A stretch of DNA of 64,000 nucleotides from Alphaproteobacteria bacterium (GCA_018823835.1 JAHJHT010000009.1:124001-188000); one strand, 5' to 3'; shown: positions 26,022 through 38,250, numbered from the stretch's first letter. Notes: a model not told the origin generated them from the letters alone. A program made the numbers and translations.

Positions 26022-27557
26022 ATGGCATCCAGGCATGGTTCCGCAGTTCGCGGTCAGGACAATGTTCCCCACTCCAGCATCAGGGACCAGCGCTTCGGGC
26101 GCATGTTCCGCAACCTGCCGCAGGCGCAGTTCACCAAGGATGCGCTGATCGGGCTGGCGCAGACGATGTTCCAGGGCGAGTTCGCCGAGCGCATCGCCGA
26201 GGGAGTCGAGGTCGATACGCCGCTCAACGCCAGCGAACCCGAGGACGAAAACCCGGCATTGCCCGCTGGTTTCACCTATTTCGGCCAGTTCATCGATCAC
26301 GACATCACCTTCGATCCGATGTCGTCGCTCGACCGGTTCAACGATCCCGATGCGCTGCAGGATTTTGGCACGCCGCGTCTCGACCTCGATTCGGTCTACG
26401 GCTCGGGGCCTGACGACCAGCCGTTCCTCTACGAGGACGACGGCAAGCACCTGCTGCTCGGCGAGGACAAGGATTTCGACAAGCGGCGCAACGGGCGGCC
26501 TGACCTGCCGCGCAACAATGCGACGCCCCGCCGCGCGCTGATCGGCGACAAGCGCAACGACGAGAACACGGTCGTCTCGCAACTGCAGGCGACGTTCCTG
26601 CGCTTCCACAACGCCGTGCTAGACAGGGAGGCGGACCAGGACTTCCCGCTGGCGCAGCAGATCGTGCGCTGGCACTACCAGTGGATCGTGCTGCACGACT
26701 TCCTGCCGCGGATCGTCGGCGACGCGACCTATCAGGAGGTCGTCGGCGGGCGCGGGGGCATTCCCAACGTCCGCTTTTACGAGGCGAAGGGCCGATACGC
26801 CTTCATACCGGTCGAATTTTCTGCCGCCGCCTATCGCTATGGCCACTCCATGGTGCGGCCGAGCTATTCGCTCAACCGCATCGTGACGGGCGCGCAACCG
26901 AGCGAGCAGCCATTCGGAAGCGGGGTGGCAAAATTCCACCGCGTTCCGATCTTCTCAGTCCTCAACCCGCCCGCGCAACTGGGAAATCTCAATGGCTTTC
27001 GCGAACTGCCGGATTTCTGGGCGGTGGACTGGGGCTTCTTCTTCGATGGCGTGGCGCCGCAATCGCCGCCCGACGGCGCGGTGCTGCCGCAGCCGTCCTA
27101 CAAGATCGATACGACGCTTGTGGACCCGCTGACCAGCCTGCCTGACCACCAGGGCATGGAGCCGGAGTTACGCGCACTGGCAACGCTTAATCTCCTGCGC
27201 GGCTGGCGGATGGGCATACCAAGCGGCCAGGCAGTGGCCCACCACATGGGGCTCGAGGCGCTGAGCGACGCGGATCTGTTCGATTCGGAAGACGAGGCCC
27301 GCAAGACGGCGCGGGCGGCCCTGCTGGAAATGCATAGGGGGATTTTCGAGAACAACTGCCCGCTGTGGTTCTACATATTGCGCGAGGCCGAACTGCTGCA
27401 TCAGGGCGCGCATCTCGGGCCGGTCGGCGGCACCATCGTCGCCGAGGTGCTGTCCGGCCTCATCATGGAGGACGGACATTCCTTCCTGCGCAGTGGCCGA
27501 CCTGGCGGCCGACACTGCCCGGCGCCGAAGGCGGTCATTTCACCATCGCCGACCTGA
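26022..27557 (+). CDS. Animal-type haem peroxidase family protein, C-terminus frameshifted
   Basis: This protein of about 510 aa belongs to the peroxidase-cyclooxygenase (animal haem peroxidase) superfamily. The distal histidine is H93 in FGQFIDHDITFDP and the proximal histidine H275 in YRYGHSMVRPSY. The enzymes oxidise halides or organic substrates with H2O2; no signal peptide is evident. After residue 489 (SFL) the frame leaves the family sequence. The expected ending (TWRPTLPGAEGG then HFTIADLINYTNT) is present in another frame through 27577, so one base appears to be missing near 27489-27491. The start is the ATG at 26022 after TCAGGAGGGTTGC. Confidence 0.82.
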   Translation: MASRHGSAVRGQDNVPHSSIRDQRFGRMFRNLPQAQFTKDALIGLAQTMFQGEFAERIAEGVEVDTPLNASEPEDENPALPAGFTYFGQFIDHDITFDPMSSLDRFNDPDALQDFGTPRLDLDSVYGSGPDDQPFLYEDDGKHLLLGEDKDFDKRRNGRPDLPRNNATPRRALIGDKRNDENTVVSQLQATFLRFHNAVLDREADQDFPLAQQIVRWHYQWIVLHDFLPRIVGDATYQEVVGGRGGIPNVRFYEAKGRYAFIPVEFSAAAYRYGHSMVRPSYSLNRIVTGAQPSEQPFGSGVAKFHRVPIFSVLNPPAQLGNLNGFRELPDFWAVDWGFFFDGVAPQSPPDGAVLPQPSYKIDTTLVDPLTSLPDHQGMEPELRALATLNLLRGWRMGIPSGQAVAHHMGLEALSDADLFDSEDEARKTARAALLEMHRGIFENNCPLWFYILREAELLHQGAHLGPVGGTIVAEVLSGLIMEDGHSFLRSGRPGGRHCPAPKAVISPSPT

Positions 27558-27589
27558 TCAACTACACCAACACGTAGGTCAGGGGCGGC

Positions 27590-31306
<3,717 letters not shown>

Positions 31307-31372
31307 GAAACTCTCCCGTCAATCGCCTTGGACTTTGCGCAGAAGAGCGGTATAAAACAGAACATCGCCATT

Positions 31373-31390
31373 TCGTCAATGATTTGTCGA
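31373..31390. promoter_or_regulatory. Operator candidate between oxoprolinase and MarR-type gene
   Basis: TCGTCAATGATTTGTCGA contains the inverted repeat TCGnCAA-N4-TTGnCGA. It lies in the AT-rich 107-bp divergent intergenic region, 24 bp before the regulator start, and has the dimension typical of MarR dimers. Confidence 0.5.
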
Positions 31391-31413
31391 TAAAATGCGA
31401 AGGAAAAAATGCG

Positions 31414-31935
31414 ATGCAGAAAGCCGCCAGCGGGATTGGTCCCGTCGTCTCCGCCGCCCACCTCGCCGATGGCGACATGCCGGCGCTGTCGGAACTGGAA
31501 TTCGCGCTGACCATCCTCGGCAACGCCTTCCAGCGCTGGAGCGTGCGCGGCATGGGCGCGGCCGGGATGCCCGGCCTGGCGCCGATAGACGTGCTGGTGC
31601 TTCACGCCGCCAACCACCGCAGCCGCGAGAAGACGCTCTCGGACATCTGCATGATGTTCAATATCGAGGACACGCATGTGGTGACCTATGCGTTGAAGAA
31701 GCTCGAGGGGCTGGGCCTCATCGCCACCGGTCGGCGCGGCAAGGAAAAGACGGTGAAGGCGACGGAAAAGGGGGCCGAGGCCTGCGGCCGCTATCGCGAG
31801 GTGCGCGAGGCGCTGCTGGTTTCCACCGTGAAGGGGCTGAAGTTCGACGAAGCCGAGATCAGCGGCATTGCTGCCCTGATGCGGGCGCTGTCGGGACAAT
31901 ACGACCAGGCGGCGCGCAGCGCGGCGAGCCTATGA
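31414..31935 (+). CDS. MarR-like winged-helix transcriptional regulator
   Basis: This 173-aa protein has a winged-helix core (about 50-125) with SREKTLSDICMMFNIEDTHV leading into the recognition helix VTYALKKLEGLGLIATGRRG and the wing sequence KEKTVKATEKG. It resembles the MarR/COG3355-type regulators often found beside amidohydrolase or hydantoinase genes. It is transcribed divergently from the oxoprolinase and likely controls it and itself through the inverted repeat at 31373-31390. The start is the ATG at 31414 (AAGGAA about 11 nt upstream); an in-frame TTG at 31384 would delete the operator spacing. Confidence 0.82.
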   Translation: MQKAASGIGPVVSAAHLADGDMPALSELEFALTILGNAFQRWSVRGMGAAGMPGLAPIDVLVLHAANHRSREKTLSDICMMFNIEDTHVVTYALKKLEGLGLIATGRRGKEKTVKATEKGAEACGRYREVREALLVSTVKGLKFDEAEISGIAALMRALSGQYDQAARSAASL

Positions 31936-32065
31936 CCAAAGGAGTCCGCCGCGCTATCTGACGCAATGTTAAGAGCCGACTCCCGATGTGACGAAACAGT
32001 ACAGGCCGACGCGCATTTCTCTCCCGACCGCCTGCAGCGCAGGCACCCACGGAAGGAGAGAAGTC

Positions 32066-32323
32066 ATGAAGAAGTTTCTTGTCGCATCCGTTTCGGCCGT
32101 CGCCCTGATGGGGCTGGCCGCCTGCAGCGATAATACCGACAACACCACGACCCAGAGCGTTCCGCAGGCCGAACCGGGCATGGAGCAGCCGGTGACGCCG
32201 GCTCCGCCGGCAACCGACAACACGACCACGCAGGGCATCGAGCCGACACCCGAGACGGGTACGGGCGGCGACCTGCAGGGGACCTCGCCGGCTCAGCCGA
32301 TGCCGGAACCCGAAGTGCAGTAA
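32066..32323 (+). CDS. Small Thr/Pro-rich lipoprotein
   Basis: This 85-aa precursor has a signal peptide and lipobox LAAC (MKKFLVASVSAVALMGLAAC, C20). The mature part of about 65 aa is low-complexity, rich in T, P, Q and acidic residues, with a repeated unit DNTTTQ (after SDNT and after PAT). It is likely membrane-anchored and disordered, with unknown function. The start ATG 32066 follows GGAAGGAGAG. The gene is single, ended by a perfect UUCG-loop hairpin. Confidence 0.72.
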   Translation: MKKFLVASVSAVALMGLAACSDNTDNTTTQSVPQAEPGMEQPVTPAPPATDNTTTQGIEPTPETGTGGDLQGTSPAQPMPEPEVQ

Positions 32324-32342
32324 GACCCTCGATTTTGGGATG

Positions 32343-32370
32343 AAGGAGGCCGGTTTCGACCGGCCTCCTT
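32343..32370. terminator. Bidirectional terminator with UUCG loop
   Basis: AAGGAGGCCGGT (32343-32354) pairs perfectly with ACCGGCCTCCTT (32359-32370) around a TTCG tetraloop, between the convergent lipoprotein and DMT transporter genes. A/T ends give a short U tract on both strands. Confidence 0.8.
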
Positions 32371-32374
32371 TCGT

Positions 32375-33274
32375 TCAGGCGGCAACGCGCGCCCAACGGC
32401 CGATCATCACTGTCACCATCACCGCGAGCGCGAAGGCCAGGGTCTCGCCGGTAACTGTTTCGCCCAAGAGCAGGGCGGAGATGGCAATGGTGACGAAGGC
32501 CTGCAGAAGCTGCACCTGACTGACGCGAGCAATGCCGCCCATTGCCAGTCCGACATTCCAGGCGAAGAAGCCGAGAAACATCGAGCCGAGGCCGAGGTAG
32601 AGGAAGGCTACGGCTTCAGGGGCCACGGCGTTCGAGAATCCGGGTCCCCAGACGAAAGCCGTTCCGACGAGCGAAACGGGGGAGGTGACTATGAGCGCCC
32701 AGCAGATCACTTCCCAGCCCGGCATCCTGCGCGAAAGCCTGCCGGAGATGACGTAACCGAGGCTGACGAGAATGGCAGCGAGGAACAGCCATATGTCGCC
32801 GCTCGAAAGCTGCATGCCGCCGTCGCGCATGGCGAAGGTGACGACAAGGGCGGCGCCGGCGACACCGCAGATCCAGAACAGGATCGAGGGCCGCTCACCT
32901 GTCAAGAGCGCCGAAAATATGCTGGTGGCGAGCGGCAAGATACCGAGCACGACGGCGCCATGCGCGGCCGGCACGGTCTGCATGGCGAGCGTGGACAGAA
33001 GAGGAAAGGCAAAGACCAGCAGCACTCCGGCCAGCAGAAGGGCGTCGAGGTCGCCACGCGGAAAGCGCCGGCGCAGGAGAATGAGGATCGCCGCGGCAGC
33101 GGCGGAGGCAAGAGCGGCGCGGCCGAATGTTATGAAGAGGGGGTCGAAGGCACCGAGTGCGACGCGCGTTGCCGGCAGCGTGCCGCCGAAAATGACGACG
33201 CCGAGGAGGCCGATGGCGAGGCCGGCGTTTTCGCGCAGCACCGTGGGCTGGCCAGGAGAAGCAGTCTGAAGCAT
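32375..33274 (-). CDS. DMT-superfamily (EamA) transporter
   Basis: This protein of about 299 aa has roughly ten membrane helices in two EamA repeats (AIGLLGVVIFGGTLPATRVA near the start; ISALLLGETVTGETLAFALA near the end). It is predicted to be an inner-membrane exporter of unknown substrate. The start is uncertain: ATG 33274 is used, but none of the candidate starts (TTG 33367, ATG 33274, GTG 33241) has a clear ribosome site, and the gene may begin at GTG 33241, right before the first helix. It is divergent from the J-domain gene. Confidence 0.8.
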   Translation of the reverse strand: MLQTASPGQPTVLRENAGLAIGLLGVVIFGGTLPATRVALGAFDPLFITFGRAALASAAAAAILILLRRRFPRGDLDALLLAGVLLVFAFPLLSTLAMQTVPAAHGAVVLGILPLATSIFSALLTGERPSILFWICGVAGAALVVTFAMRDGGMQLSSGDIWLFLAAILVSLGYVISGRLSRRMPGWEVICWALIVTSPVSLVGTAFVWGPGFSNAVAPEAVAFLYLGLGSMFLGFFAWNVGLAMGGIARVSQVQLLQAFVTIAISALLLGETVTGETLAFALAVMVTVMIGRWARVAA

Positions 33275-33395
33275 GTGGCGATGGGTAGCGTGCGCCGCGC
33301 CCGCCCGTCGCGGCAAATCGCTTGGGCCAGTAACCCCATCGATTTGCTCTAACCGCTCCCTCGCCAAGCCGGGATTTTCATCCTATGAGACGGCG

Positions 33396-34115
33396 ATGTC
33401 GATTTGGGATCGCATAGGCGAATTCGTCGCCCGTGTCTCCGCATCCGCCTCGTCCGGCGTCTCGGATGTGGTGGAGGCGGTGCAGACCGTCTTCATGGGC
33501 GATGCCGACCTGAGGCGGCGGGTCGCCTTTTCGGTCGCCATGATCGCGCTGTCGGCCAAGATGGCCAAGGCCGACGGCATCGTCACGCAGGACGAGGTTC
33601 AGGCCTTCCAGCAGATATTTTCGGTTCCCGCTTCCGAGCGGCGCAATGTCGAGCGGCTCTACAATCTCGCCAAGGCGGATGTCGCCGGTTTCGAGGCCTA
33701 TGCCAGGCAGATGGCGGGACTGTGCGGCACCGGCAAGGCCAATTGCGCTATGCTGGAGGACATTCTCGACGGCCTCTTCCACATCGCCAAGGCGGACGGC
33801 GTTCTCCATGAACATGAAGGGCTGTTCCTGCACCGCATCGCGGAAATCTTCCGCATCGAGGAGAGCCATTACCAGAGCATTTTGGCGAGGCACGCCAATC
33901 TCGGCGATGCCGACCCCTATCTCATACTCGGCGTCGAACGCGGCAGCACCCTCGACGACGTCAAGAAACGCTACCGCAAGCTGGTCGCGGCGAACCATCC
34001 CGACCGGCTGATCGCGCGCGGCGTGCCGCAGGAGTTCATCCGCATCGCGACGACGCGCATCGCGGCGATCAACGCGGCATACGAGACGATCGAACGGGGC
34101 CTCAGACCTGCATGA
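33396..34115 (+). CDS. DjlA-like J-domain protein with TerB domain
   Basis: This 239-aa protein has a TerB-like helical domain (about 40-160; two ADG motifs, MAKADGIVTQDE and IAKADGVLHEHE) followed by a C-terminal J domain (about 173-236) with the HPD tripeptide at 201-203 that stimulates DnaK ATPase. The order matches DjlA, but no N-terminal membrane helix is obvious, so it may be soluble or peripheral. Its stop overlaps the start of the downstream amidase gene (ATGA), which couples a co-chaperone to a cell-wall enzyme. Confidence 0.88.
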   Translation: MSIWDRIGEFVARVSASASSGVSDVVEAVQTVFMGDADLRRRVAFSVAMIALSAKMAKADGIVTQDEVQAFQQIFSVPASERRNVERLYNLAKADVAGFEAYARQMAGLCGTGKANCAMLEDILDGLFHIAKADGVLHEHEGLFLHRIAEIFRIEESHYQSILARHANLGDADPYLILGVERGSTLDDVKKRYRKLVAANHPDRLIARGVPQEFIRIATTRIAAINAAYETIERGLRPA

Positions 34116-34876
34116 GCGGATTTGCGCCCGACCATGCCGGCGCGGATGTCAGGGTATCGCCGAATTTCGGCCCGCGCCGCGGCGTCGAGGGGCCCGACAT
34201 GATCGTGCTGCACTATACCGGCATGGAGAGCGGCGATGCCGCCGAAGCCTGGCTGTGCAACCCGGCGAGCGAGGTCTCCTCGCATTACCTGGTGCACGAG
34301 AACGGCCGCGTCGTGCAGATGGTGCGCGAGAGCGACCGCGCCTGGCATGCCGGCAAGAGCTTCTGGCAGGGCAACAGCGACATAAATTCGTGCTCGATCG
34401 GCATCGAGATCGTCAATCCCGGGCATGCGCTCGGCTACCGCAATTTCCGCAAGCGCCAGATGGCCGCGGTGACAGCGCTCTGCGAGGGCATCATCGGCCG
34501 GCACAACATCCCCGCAGAGCGCGTCCTGGCGCATTCAGACGTCGCGCCAGGTCGCAAGGTGGACCCGGGCGAGCGGTTTCCGTGGCGGCAGATGGCCCAG
34601 GCAGGCATCGGTCATATTGTCGCGCCGCGACGCGCGGGCGGCACGCCGGTTCTCGTGCCCGGCGACAAGGGCGACGCCGTCGAGGAACTGCAATCGATGC
34701 TGTCGCTCTACGGCTATGGCGTCGATATCACCGGCGTATTCGACGAGGCGACAGGCGTTGTGGTTGCAGCGTTTCAGCTGCATTTCAGGCCGCGCCGGGT
34801 CGACGGCCTGGCCGACCGATCGACGGTTGATACGCTCGCCAGGCTGCTGCAGGCATTGCCGCGCGAACCTGCCTGA
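34112..34876 (+). CDS. N-acetylmuramoyl-L-alanine amidase (AmiD-like)
   Basis: This 254-aa protein contains an Amidase_2 zinc domain (about 12-160), with ligands H34 (IVLHYTG), H141 (LAHSDVAPG) and D151 (KVDPG), and a C-terminal PG_binding_1 domain (about 183-250; DAVEELQSMLSLYGYG). It cleaves the bond between MurNAc and L-Ala of peptidoglycan or muropeptides. No signal peptide is visible, as in the cytosolic AmpD enzyme, although the PG-binding domain suggests AmiD-type action; localisation is therefore uncertain. It is translationally coupled to the DjlA-like gene by a 4-bp overlap. Confidence 0.88.
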   Translation: MSGFAPDHAGADVRVSPNFGPRRGVEGPDMIVLHYTGMESGDAAEAWLCNPASEVSSHYLVHENGRVVQMVRESDRAWHAGKSFWQGNSDINSCSIGIEIVNPGHALGYRNFRKRQMAAVTALCEGIIGRHNIPAERVLAHSDVAPGRKVDPGERFPWRQMAQAGIGHIVAPRRAGGTPVLVPGDKGDAVEELQSMLSLYGYGVDITGVFDEATGVVVAAFQLHFRPRRVDGLADRSTVDTLARLLQALPREPA

Positions 34877-35078
34877 GAGCGGCACGGCCACCAAAGCCGA
34901 AAATCGGCATGGTAATATTTTGTCATCCAACGTGACTTGATCGGCCCTTTTTGTCCCAAAGTCGATCTGCAAAGGAGCGCCATCGAGTTGCCGGCGGGCT
35001 GATGAGTGTTGCTCCCGGTGTAGTGTAGATCATCCCCGCGCGGATACTGTCGCGGGACCGCATAGCAGACAGGAAATC

Positions 35079-35732
35079 ATGAAGAATCTGACGGTTTTGG
35101 CAGCCGCGCTCGTCGCGGGCCTGACGACATTTGCAGTGGACGCAAAAGAAGTCTCGAAGAGTGACGTATCGAAGGCGGCCACGAAGGCCGAGAGCACGGT
35201 GACGGCGTCGCGCAAGGAAGACAGCGGCCACCGGGCCGGCGAGCGCGGCAAGACGGGCGAGGAGATCTTCCATGCCGCCAAGGCGGCGGCAGCAGCGGCC
35301 GAGACGACGCGCGCCGGCAAGAAGGCCGACGCCGAGGAGGCCAAGGCGAAGAAGGCGGACAAGCCCTTTGCGCCGCTGATCGAGCGCTATGCCTCGATGA
35401 ACGGCGTCTCGCCGGAACTGGTGCATGCGGTGATCCAGGTGGAAAGCAACTACAAGCCCAATTCGAAGGGCCGCGCCGGCGAGATCGGCCTGATGCAGAT
35501 CAAGCCGGCGACGGCGCGCATGATGGGCTATTCCGGATCGACGAGAGGCCTGTTCGACCCCGAGACCAACATCAAGTACGGGCTGAAATACCTGGCCAAG
35601 GCGCAGAAGCTCGGCGGCGGGAGCACCTGCGGCACGATCCTGAAGTACAATGCGGGCCACGGCGCCAAGCGGATGAACCCGATCTCGTCGGCCTACTGCA
35701 AGAAGGTCAAGAAGCGGCTCGCCGGCATCTGA
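35079..35732 (+). CDS. Lytic transglycosylase (SLT domain), exported
   Basis: This 217-aa protein has a signal peptide (MKNLTVLAAALVAGLTTFAV, cut near DAKE), an Ala/Lys/Glu-rich linker (about 25-95, probably helical or disordered) and a family-1 lytic transglycosylase domain (about 97-217). The catalytic glutamate is E122 in VIQVESNYKPNSKG, followed by EIGLMQIKPATA and NIKYGLKYL. It cleaves peptidoglycan in the periplasm to 1,6-anhydromuropeptides. Two cysteines near the C-terminus (STCGT and SAYCKK) may form a disulfide. The ATG at 35079 follows CAGGAAATC. A strong terminator follows. Confidence 0.9.
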   Translation: MKNLTVLAAALVAGLTTFAVDAKEVSKSDVSKAATKAESTVTASRKEDSGHRAGERGKTGEEIFHAAKAAAAAAETTRAGKKADAEEAKAKKADKPFAPLIERYASMNGVSPELVHAVIQVESNYKPNSKGRAGEIGLMQIKPATARMMGYSGSTRGLFDPETNIKYGLKYLAKAQKLGGGSTCGTILKYNAGHGAKRMNPISSAYCKKVKKRLAGI

Positions 35733-35760
35733 CCGCGGCGGCAACGCCAAGACACGAAAC

Positions 35761-35798
35761 ACGCCCGCCCGGGGCAGCCCGGGCGGGCGTCACTTTTT
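35761..35798 (+). terminator. Strong intrinsic terminator after SLT gene
   Basis: ACGCCCGCCCGGG (35761-35773) and CCCGGGCGGGCGT (35778-35790) form a perfect 13-bp stem with a GCAG loop, followed by CACTTTTTTC. Confidence 0.88.
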
Positions 35799-35802
35799 TC
35801 GT

Positions 35803-35832
35803 TTGCGTTTCAACAGGCGAACGCCTTTATAC
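35803..35832 (+). promoter_or_regulatory. Candidate rnpB promoter
   Basis: TTGCGT (35803-35808) and TTATAC (35827-35832) are 18 bp apart. They place transcription start at about 35838, exactly where the first helix (P1) of RNase P RNA begins. Confidence 0.5.
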
Positions 35833-35836
35833 GCCC

Positions 35837-36255
35837 TGCCAGCTGGCCGGGCGGCCGCACCAGCAACAGTCGAAAGGCTGCGGGTGAGGAAAGTCCGGGC
35901 TCCATGGAAACACGGTGCCGGTTAATGGCCGGCGGGGGCGACCCCAGGGAAAGTGCCACAGAAAGCAAACCGCCGCGGCCGTCCTTCGGGACGGGGCGCG
36001 GCAAGGGTGAAAGGGTGGGGTAAGAGCCCACCGCGCGCCTGGCAACAGGGGCGGCACGGCAAACCCCACCGGGAGCAAAACCGAATAGGGGCGGTAGAGG
36101 GGCAACCCTCAGGGCTGTTTCCGGTCCACCGTCCGGGTAGGTTGCATGAGACCGATGGCAACATCGGTCCAAGACGAATGGCCGCCACGTTCCCGCCGCC
36201 GCAAGGCGACGGGGGCCATACAGAACCCGGCTTACAGGCCAGCTGGCAATTTTTT
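35837..36255 (+). ncRNA. rnpB: RNase P RNA (bacterial class A)
   Basis: This is the catalytic RNA of RNase P, which matures tRNA 5' ends. Visible hallmarks are the conserved GAGGAAAGTCCGGGCTCC at about 35886-35903; ACAGAAA at 35958-35964; the GGTAAGAGCCCACC loop (L15), which pairs with the tRNA CCA end; GCAAACCCC; AGACGAATG; and the 3' ACAGAACCCGGCTTACA. The ends are set by helix P1: TGCCAGCTGGCC (35837-35848) pairs with GGCCAGCTGGCA (36237-36248), followed by a T6 run (36250-36255). The length of about 420 nt is normal for alphaproteobacteria. Confidence 0.96.
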
Positions 36256-36276
36256 CCTCAAGCGAGAGCCGCGCGA

Positions 36277-37386
36277 TCAGTGCGCGTCGAGCGATGCCTC
36301 GATGGCGGCCCACAGCTCCTCGGTCGGCTCGCAGCCGACCGACAGCCTTACGAAACCTGCATCCACGGCGTCGCCCCAGCGGGCGCGGCGCTCGGCGGCC
36401 GAGTGCACGCCGCCGAAGGAGGTGGCCGGCTGGATCAGCGCACAATTGTTGATGAAAGCGTCCGCCTCTGCCTCGGAGCCGAGGGTGAGGCCGATGAGAA
36501 AGCCGAAACGCAGCATCTGCGTGGCGGCGAGATTGTGCGAGGGATCGCCCTCGAGGCCGGGAAAGCGGACGGCACGGACCTTCGGGTGGTCCTTCAGGCG
36601 GCGGGCGATGATCTCGGCCGAATTGCACATGCGGTCGAAGCGGACTTCCAGCGTCTCCAGGCCGCGATGCAGCAGCCAGGCCTCGAAGGGGCCGGGAATG
36701 GCGCCTGACAGCTTGCGCCAGTCCTTCACGGCGGCGATGATTTCGGCATCGCGGCTGGTGACATGGCCGAAGAGCATGTCGGAATGGCCGTTCGGCGCCT
36801 TGGTGTCGGCGGCAACGACCACGTCGGCGCCGAGATCGAGCGGCAATTGGCCATAGGGCGTCATGGTGGTGTTGTCGGCAACGACGATGGCGCCGGCCGC
36901 ATGTGCGGCCGCGGCGACTGCGGGAATGTCGCAGACATCGAGGCCCGGATTGGACGGCGTCTCGACGAAGACCATGCGGTAGCCGTCGAAGCCGCCGTCG
37001 AGATAGCTGGTGGTCGGGCGCAGGTCGAACTCGATGCCGAGCCGCTTCAGGAAGCGCTCCGCGAGTACGCGCGGCGTGTAGTAGCCGTCGGAAGGCAGCA
37101 GAACGCGGTCGCCTGTCTTCAGCAGGGCAAGGAAGATGGCCGAGATGGCCGCCATGCCCGATGGAAAGGCAACGGCGGGGGCGTTTTCGAGATGGCCGAG
37201 CATCTCTTCGGCTGCTTCCCAGGTCGGGTTGTCGAAGCGGCCATACTGCCGGAAGCCGGCCGGGTCTCCCGGCAGGTTGAAGATCGACGCCATGGTCAGG
37301 GGCAGGGGAACCGGATCGCCCTTGGCGAGCTTGCGGCGACGGAGATGGGCGAGGTTTGCCGCGCGGGACGCCGGGCTGTCGGTCAT
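36277..37386 (-). CDS. Cys/Met metabolism PLP-dependent enzyme (cystathionine gamma-lyase-like)
   Basis: This 369-aa fold-type I PLP enzyme of the Cys/Met-metabolism family has the N-terminal YGRFDNPTWEAAE block, FPSGMAAISA (PLP phosphate site), VETPSNPGLDV, ADNTT, and PLP lysine K196 in AADTKAPNGHSD. The enzymes cleave or form C-S bonds (cystathionine lyase/synthase, methionine gamma-lyase). The lysine context (ADTK rather than the common SxTK) marks a divergent subgroup, so the reaction is uncertain. The ATG at 37386 is taken as start; a longer in-frame reading is not family-like. It converges with rnpB. Confidence 0.88.
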   Translation of the reverse strand: MTDSPASRAANLAHLRRRKLAKGDPVPLPLTMASIFNLPGDPAGFRQYGRFDNPTWEAAEEMLGHLENAPAVAFPSGMAAISAIFLALLKTGDRVLLPSDGYYTPRVLAERFLKRLGIEFDLRPTTSYLDGGFDGYRMVFVETPSNPGLDVCDIPAVAAAAHAAGAIVVADNTTMTPYGQLPLDLGADVVVAADTKAPNGHSDMLFGHVTSRDAEIIAAVKDWRKLSGAIPGPFEAWLLHRGLETLEVRFDRMCNSAEIIARRLKDHPKVRAVRFPGLEGDPSHNLAATQMLRFGFLIGLTLGSEAEADAFINNCALIQPATSFGGVHSAAERRARWGDAVDAGFVRLSVGCEPTEELWAAIEASLDAH

Positions 37387-37791
37387 GGTTTCAAGTCTCT
37401 GCGGATGGGTTTTCGGATTCGGCGCGACGCTATGATGCGCGGTCGGTCTCCGCAAGGTGCCGCCGGGTTCAGCCGCGGCCAATAACGCTTCGTTAGGCTT
37501 AATGGAGGATAAAGGGCGCGATGCCCTGCAACCCGTCCGGAGACGCGGATTTGCCGGGATTCAGAGAGTTGTTCCCGTTGACGCCCATAGTGCCCCATGT
37601 TATCCCATAAGCACAATCAAGTCTGTTTTCCCGTCGAGGGTTTTGCGCGTGCAAGCCGCGGGGTCCTGGCCCTGTCCGGCACGGCTTCGCGCGATATCAA
37701 TGCGGGGAACGGAGGGCACCGAAACCGCGCTGCGGAGGCGCGGCAAACATGACGAAACGGGGCGCGGCGGCGAGAGCGGCTGTTACGAGTG
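37387..37791. other. 405-bp intergenic region between the PLP-lyase and mraZ
   Basis: This is the divergent control region of the division cluster. It holds the four MraZ-type boxes and a TTGACG element (37574-37607), followed by a leader of roughly 180 nt before mraZ. Short frames inside have no ribosome site or protein-like composition. No hairpin with a T run and no RNA gene is visible. Confidence 0.7.
37574..37607. promoter_or_regulatory. MraZ-binding boxes overlapping the mraZ promoter
   Basis: CCCG, CCCA, CCCA and CCCA start at 37574, 37584, 37594 and 37604, an exact 10-bp period. On the opposite strand they read as four (T/C)GGG boxes, which is the MraZ recognition pattern (TGGGN with 5-bp spacers). 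TTGACG at 37578-37583 could be the -35 element, with TATCCC 17 bp downstream as a poor -10. Confidence 0.65.
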
Positions 37792-38250
37792 ATGAACCGG
37801 TTTCTGTCCAGCGCAGTCAACAGAATAGACGCCAAGGGGCGGGTTTCCGTGCCGGCGCATTTCCGCGCCGTGGTGCAGAGCCGCGGCTATGCCGAGCTCT
37901 ACGCCATCAGGCAGCTCGACGTGCCGGCGCTGGATGTGGGCGGGCTCGACCTGCTCGACCGTTACGAGGAGAGAATAGCGCTGGAAGACCCGTTCCTGCA
38001 GACCGCCGACGACATGTCCTTCTTCGTGCATGGCGACGGGGCGTTCCTGAAATACGACCAGGACGGGCGCATCACGGTCAGCGACTTCATCCGCGAACAC
38101 ACCGGCATCACGACGGAGGTGGCCTTCGTGGGGCGCGGCAATTTCTTCCAGATCTGGGAGCCCGGACGGCTCGGCGCCTATGGCGCGGAGGTGAGGGCAA
38201 GACTTTCACGACTTCGGCAGGGGACGAAGCCTGGGGAGCAACCGGAATGA
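37792..38250 (+). CDS. mraZ: Division/cell-wall cluster transcriptional regulator MraZ
   Basis: This 152-aa protein has two SpoVT/AbrB-like swapped-hairpin repeats. The first is [20 protein letters not shown] with PAHFRAV; the second is [18 protein letters not shown]. MraZ forms a ring and represses its own operon by binding repeated TGGG boxes; four such boxes lie at 37574-37607. It is the first gene of the dcw cluster. GTG 37789 and ATG 37792 are adjacent; the ATG is preferred. Its stop overlaps the rsmH start by 4 bp. Confidence 0.93.
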   Translation: MNRFLSSAVNRIDAKGRVSVPAHFRAVVQSRGYAELYAIRQLDVPALDVGGLDLLDRYEERIALEDPFLQTADDMSFFVHGDGAFLKYDQDGRITVSDFIREHTGITTEVAFVGRGNFFQIWEPGRLGAYGAEVRARLSRLRQGTKPGEQPE

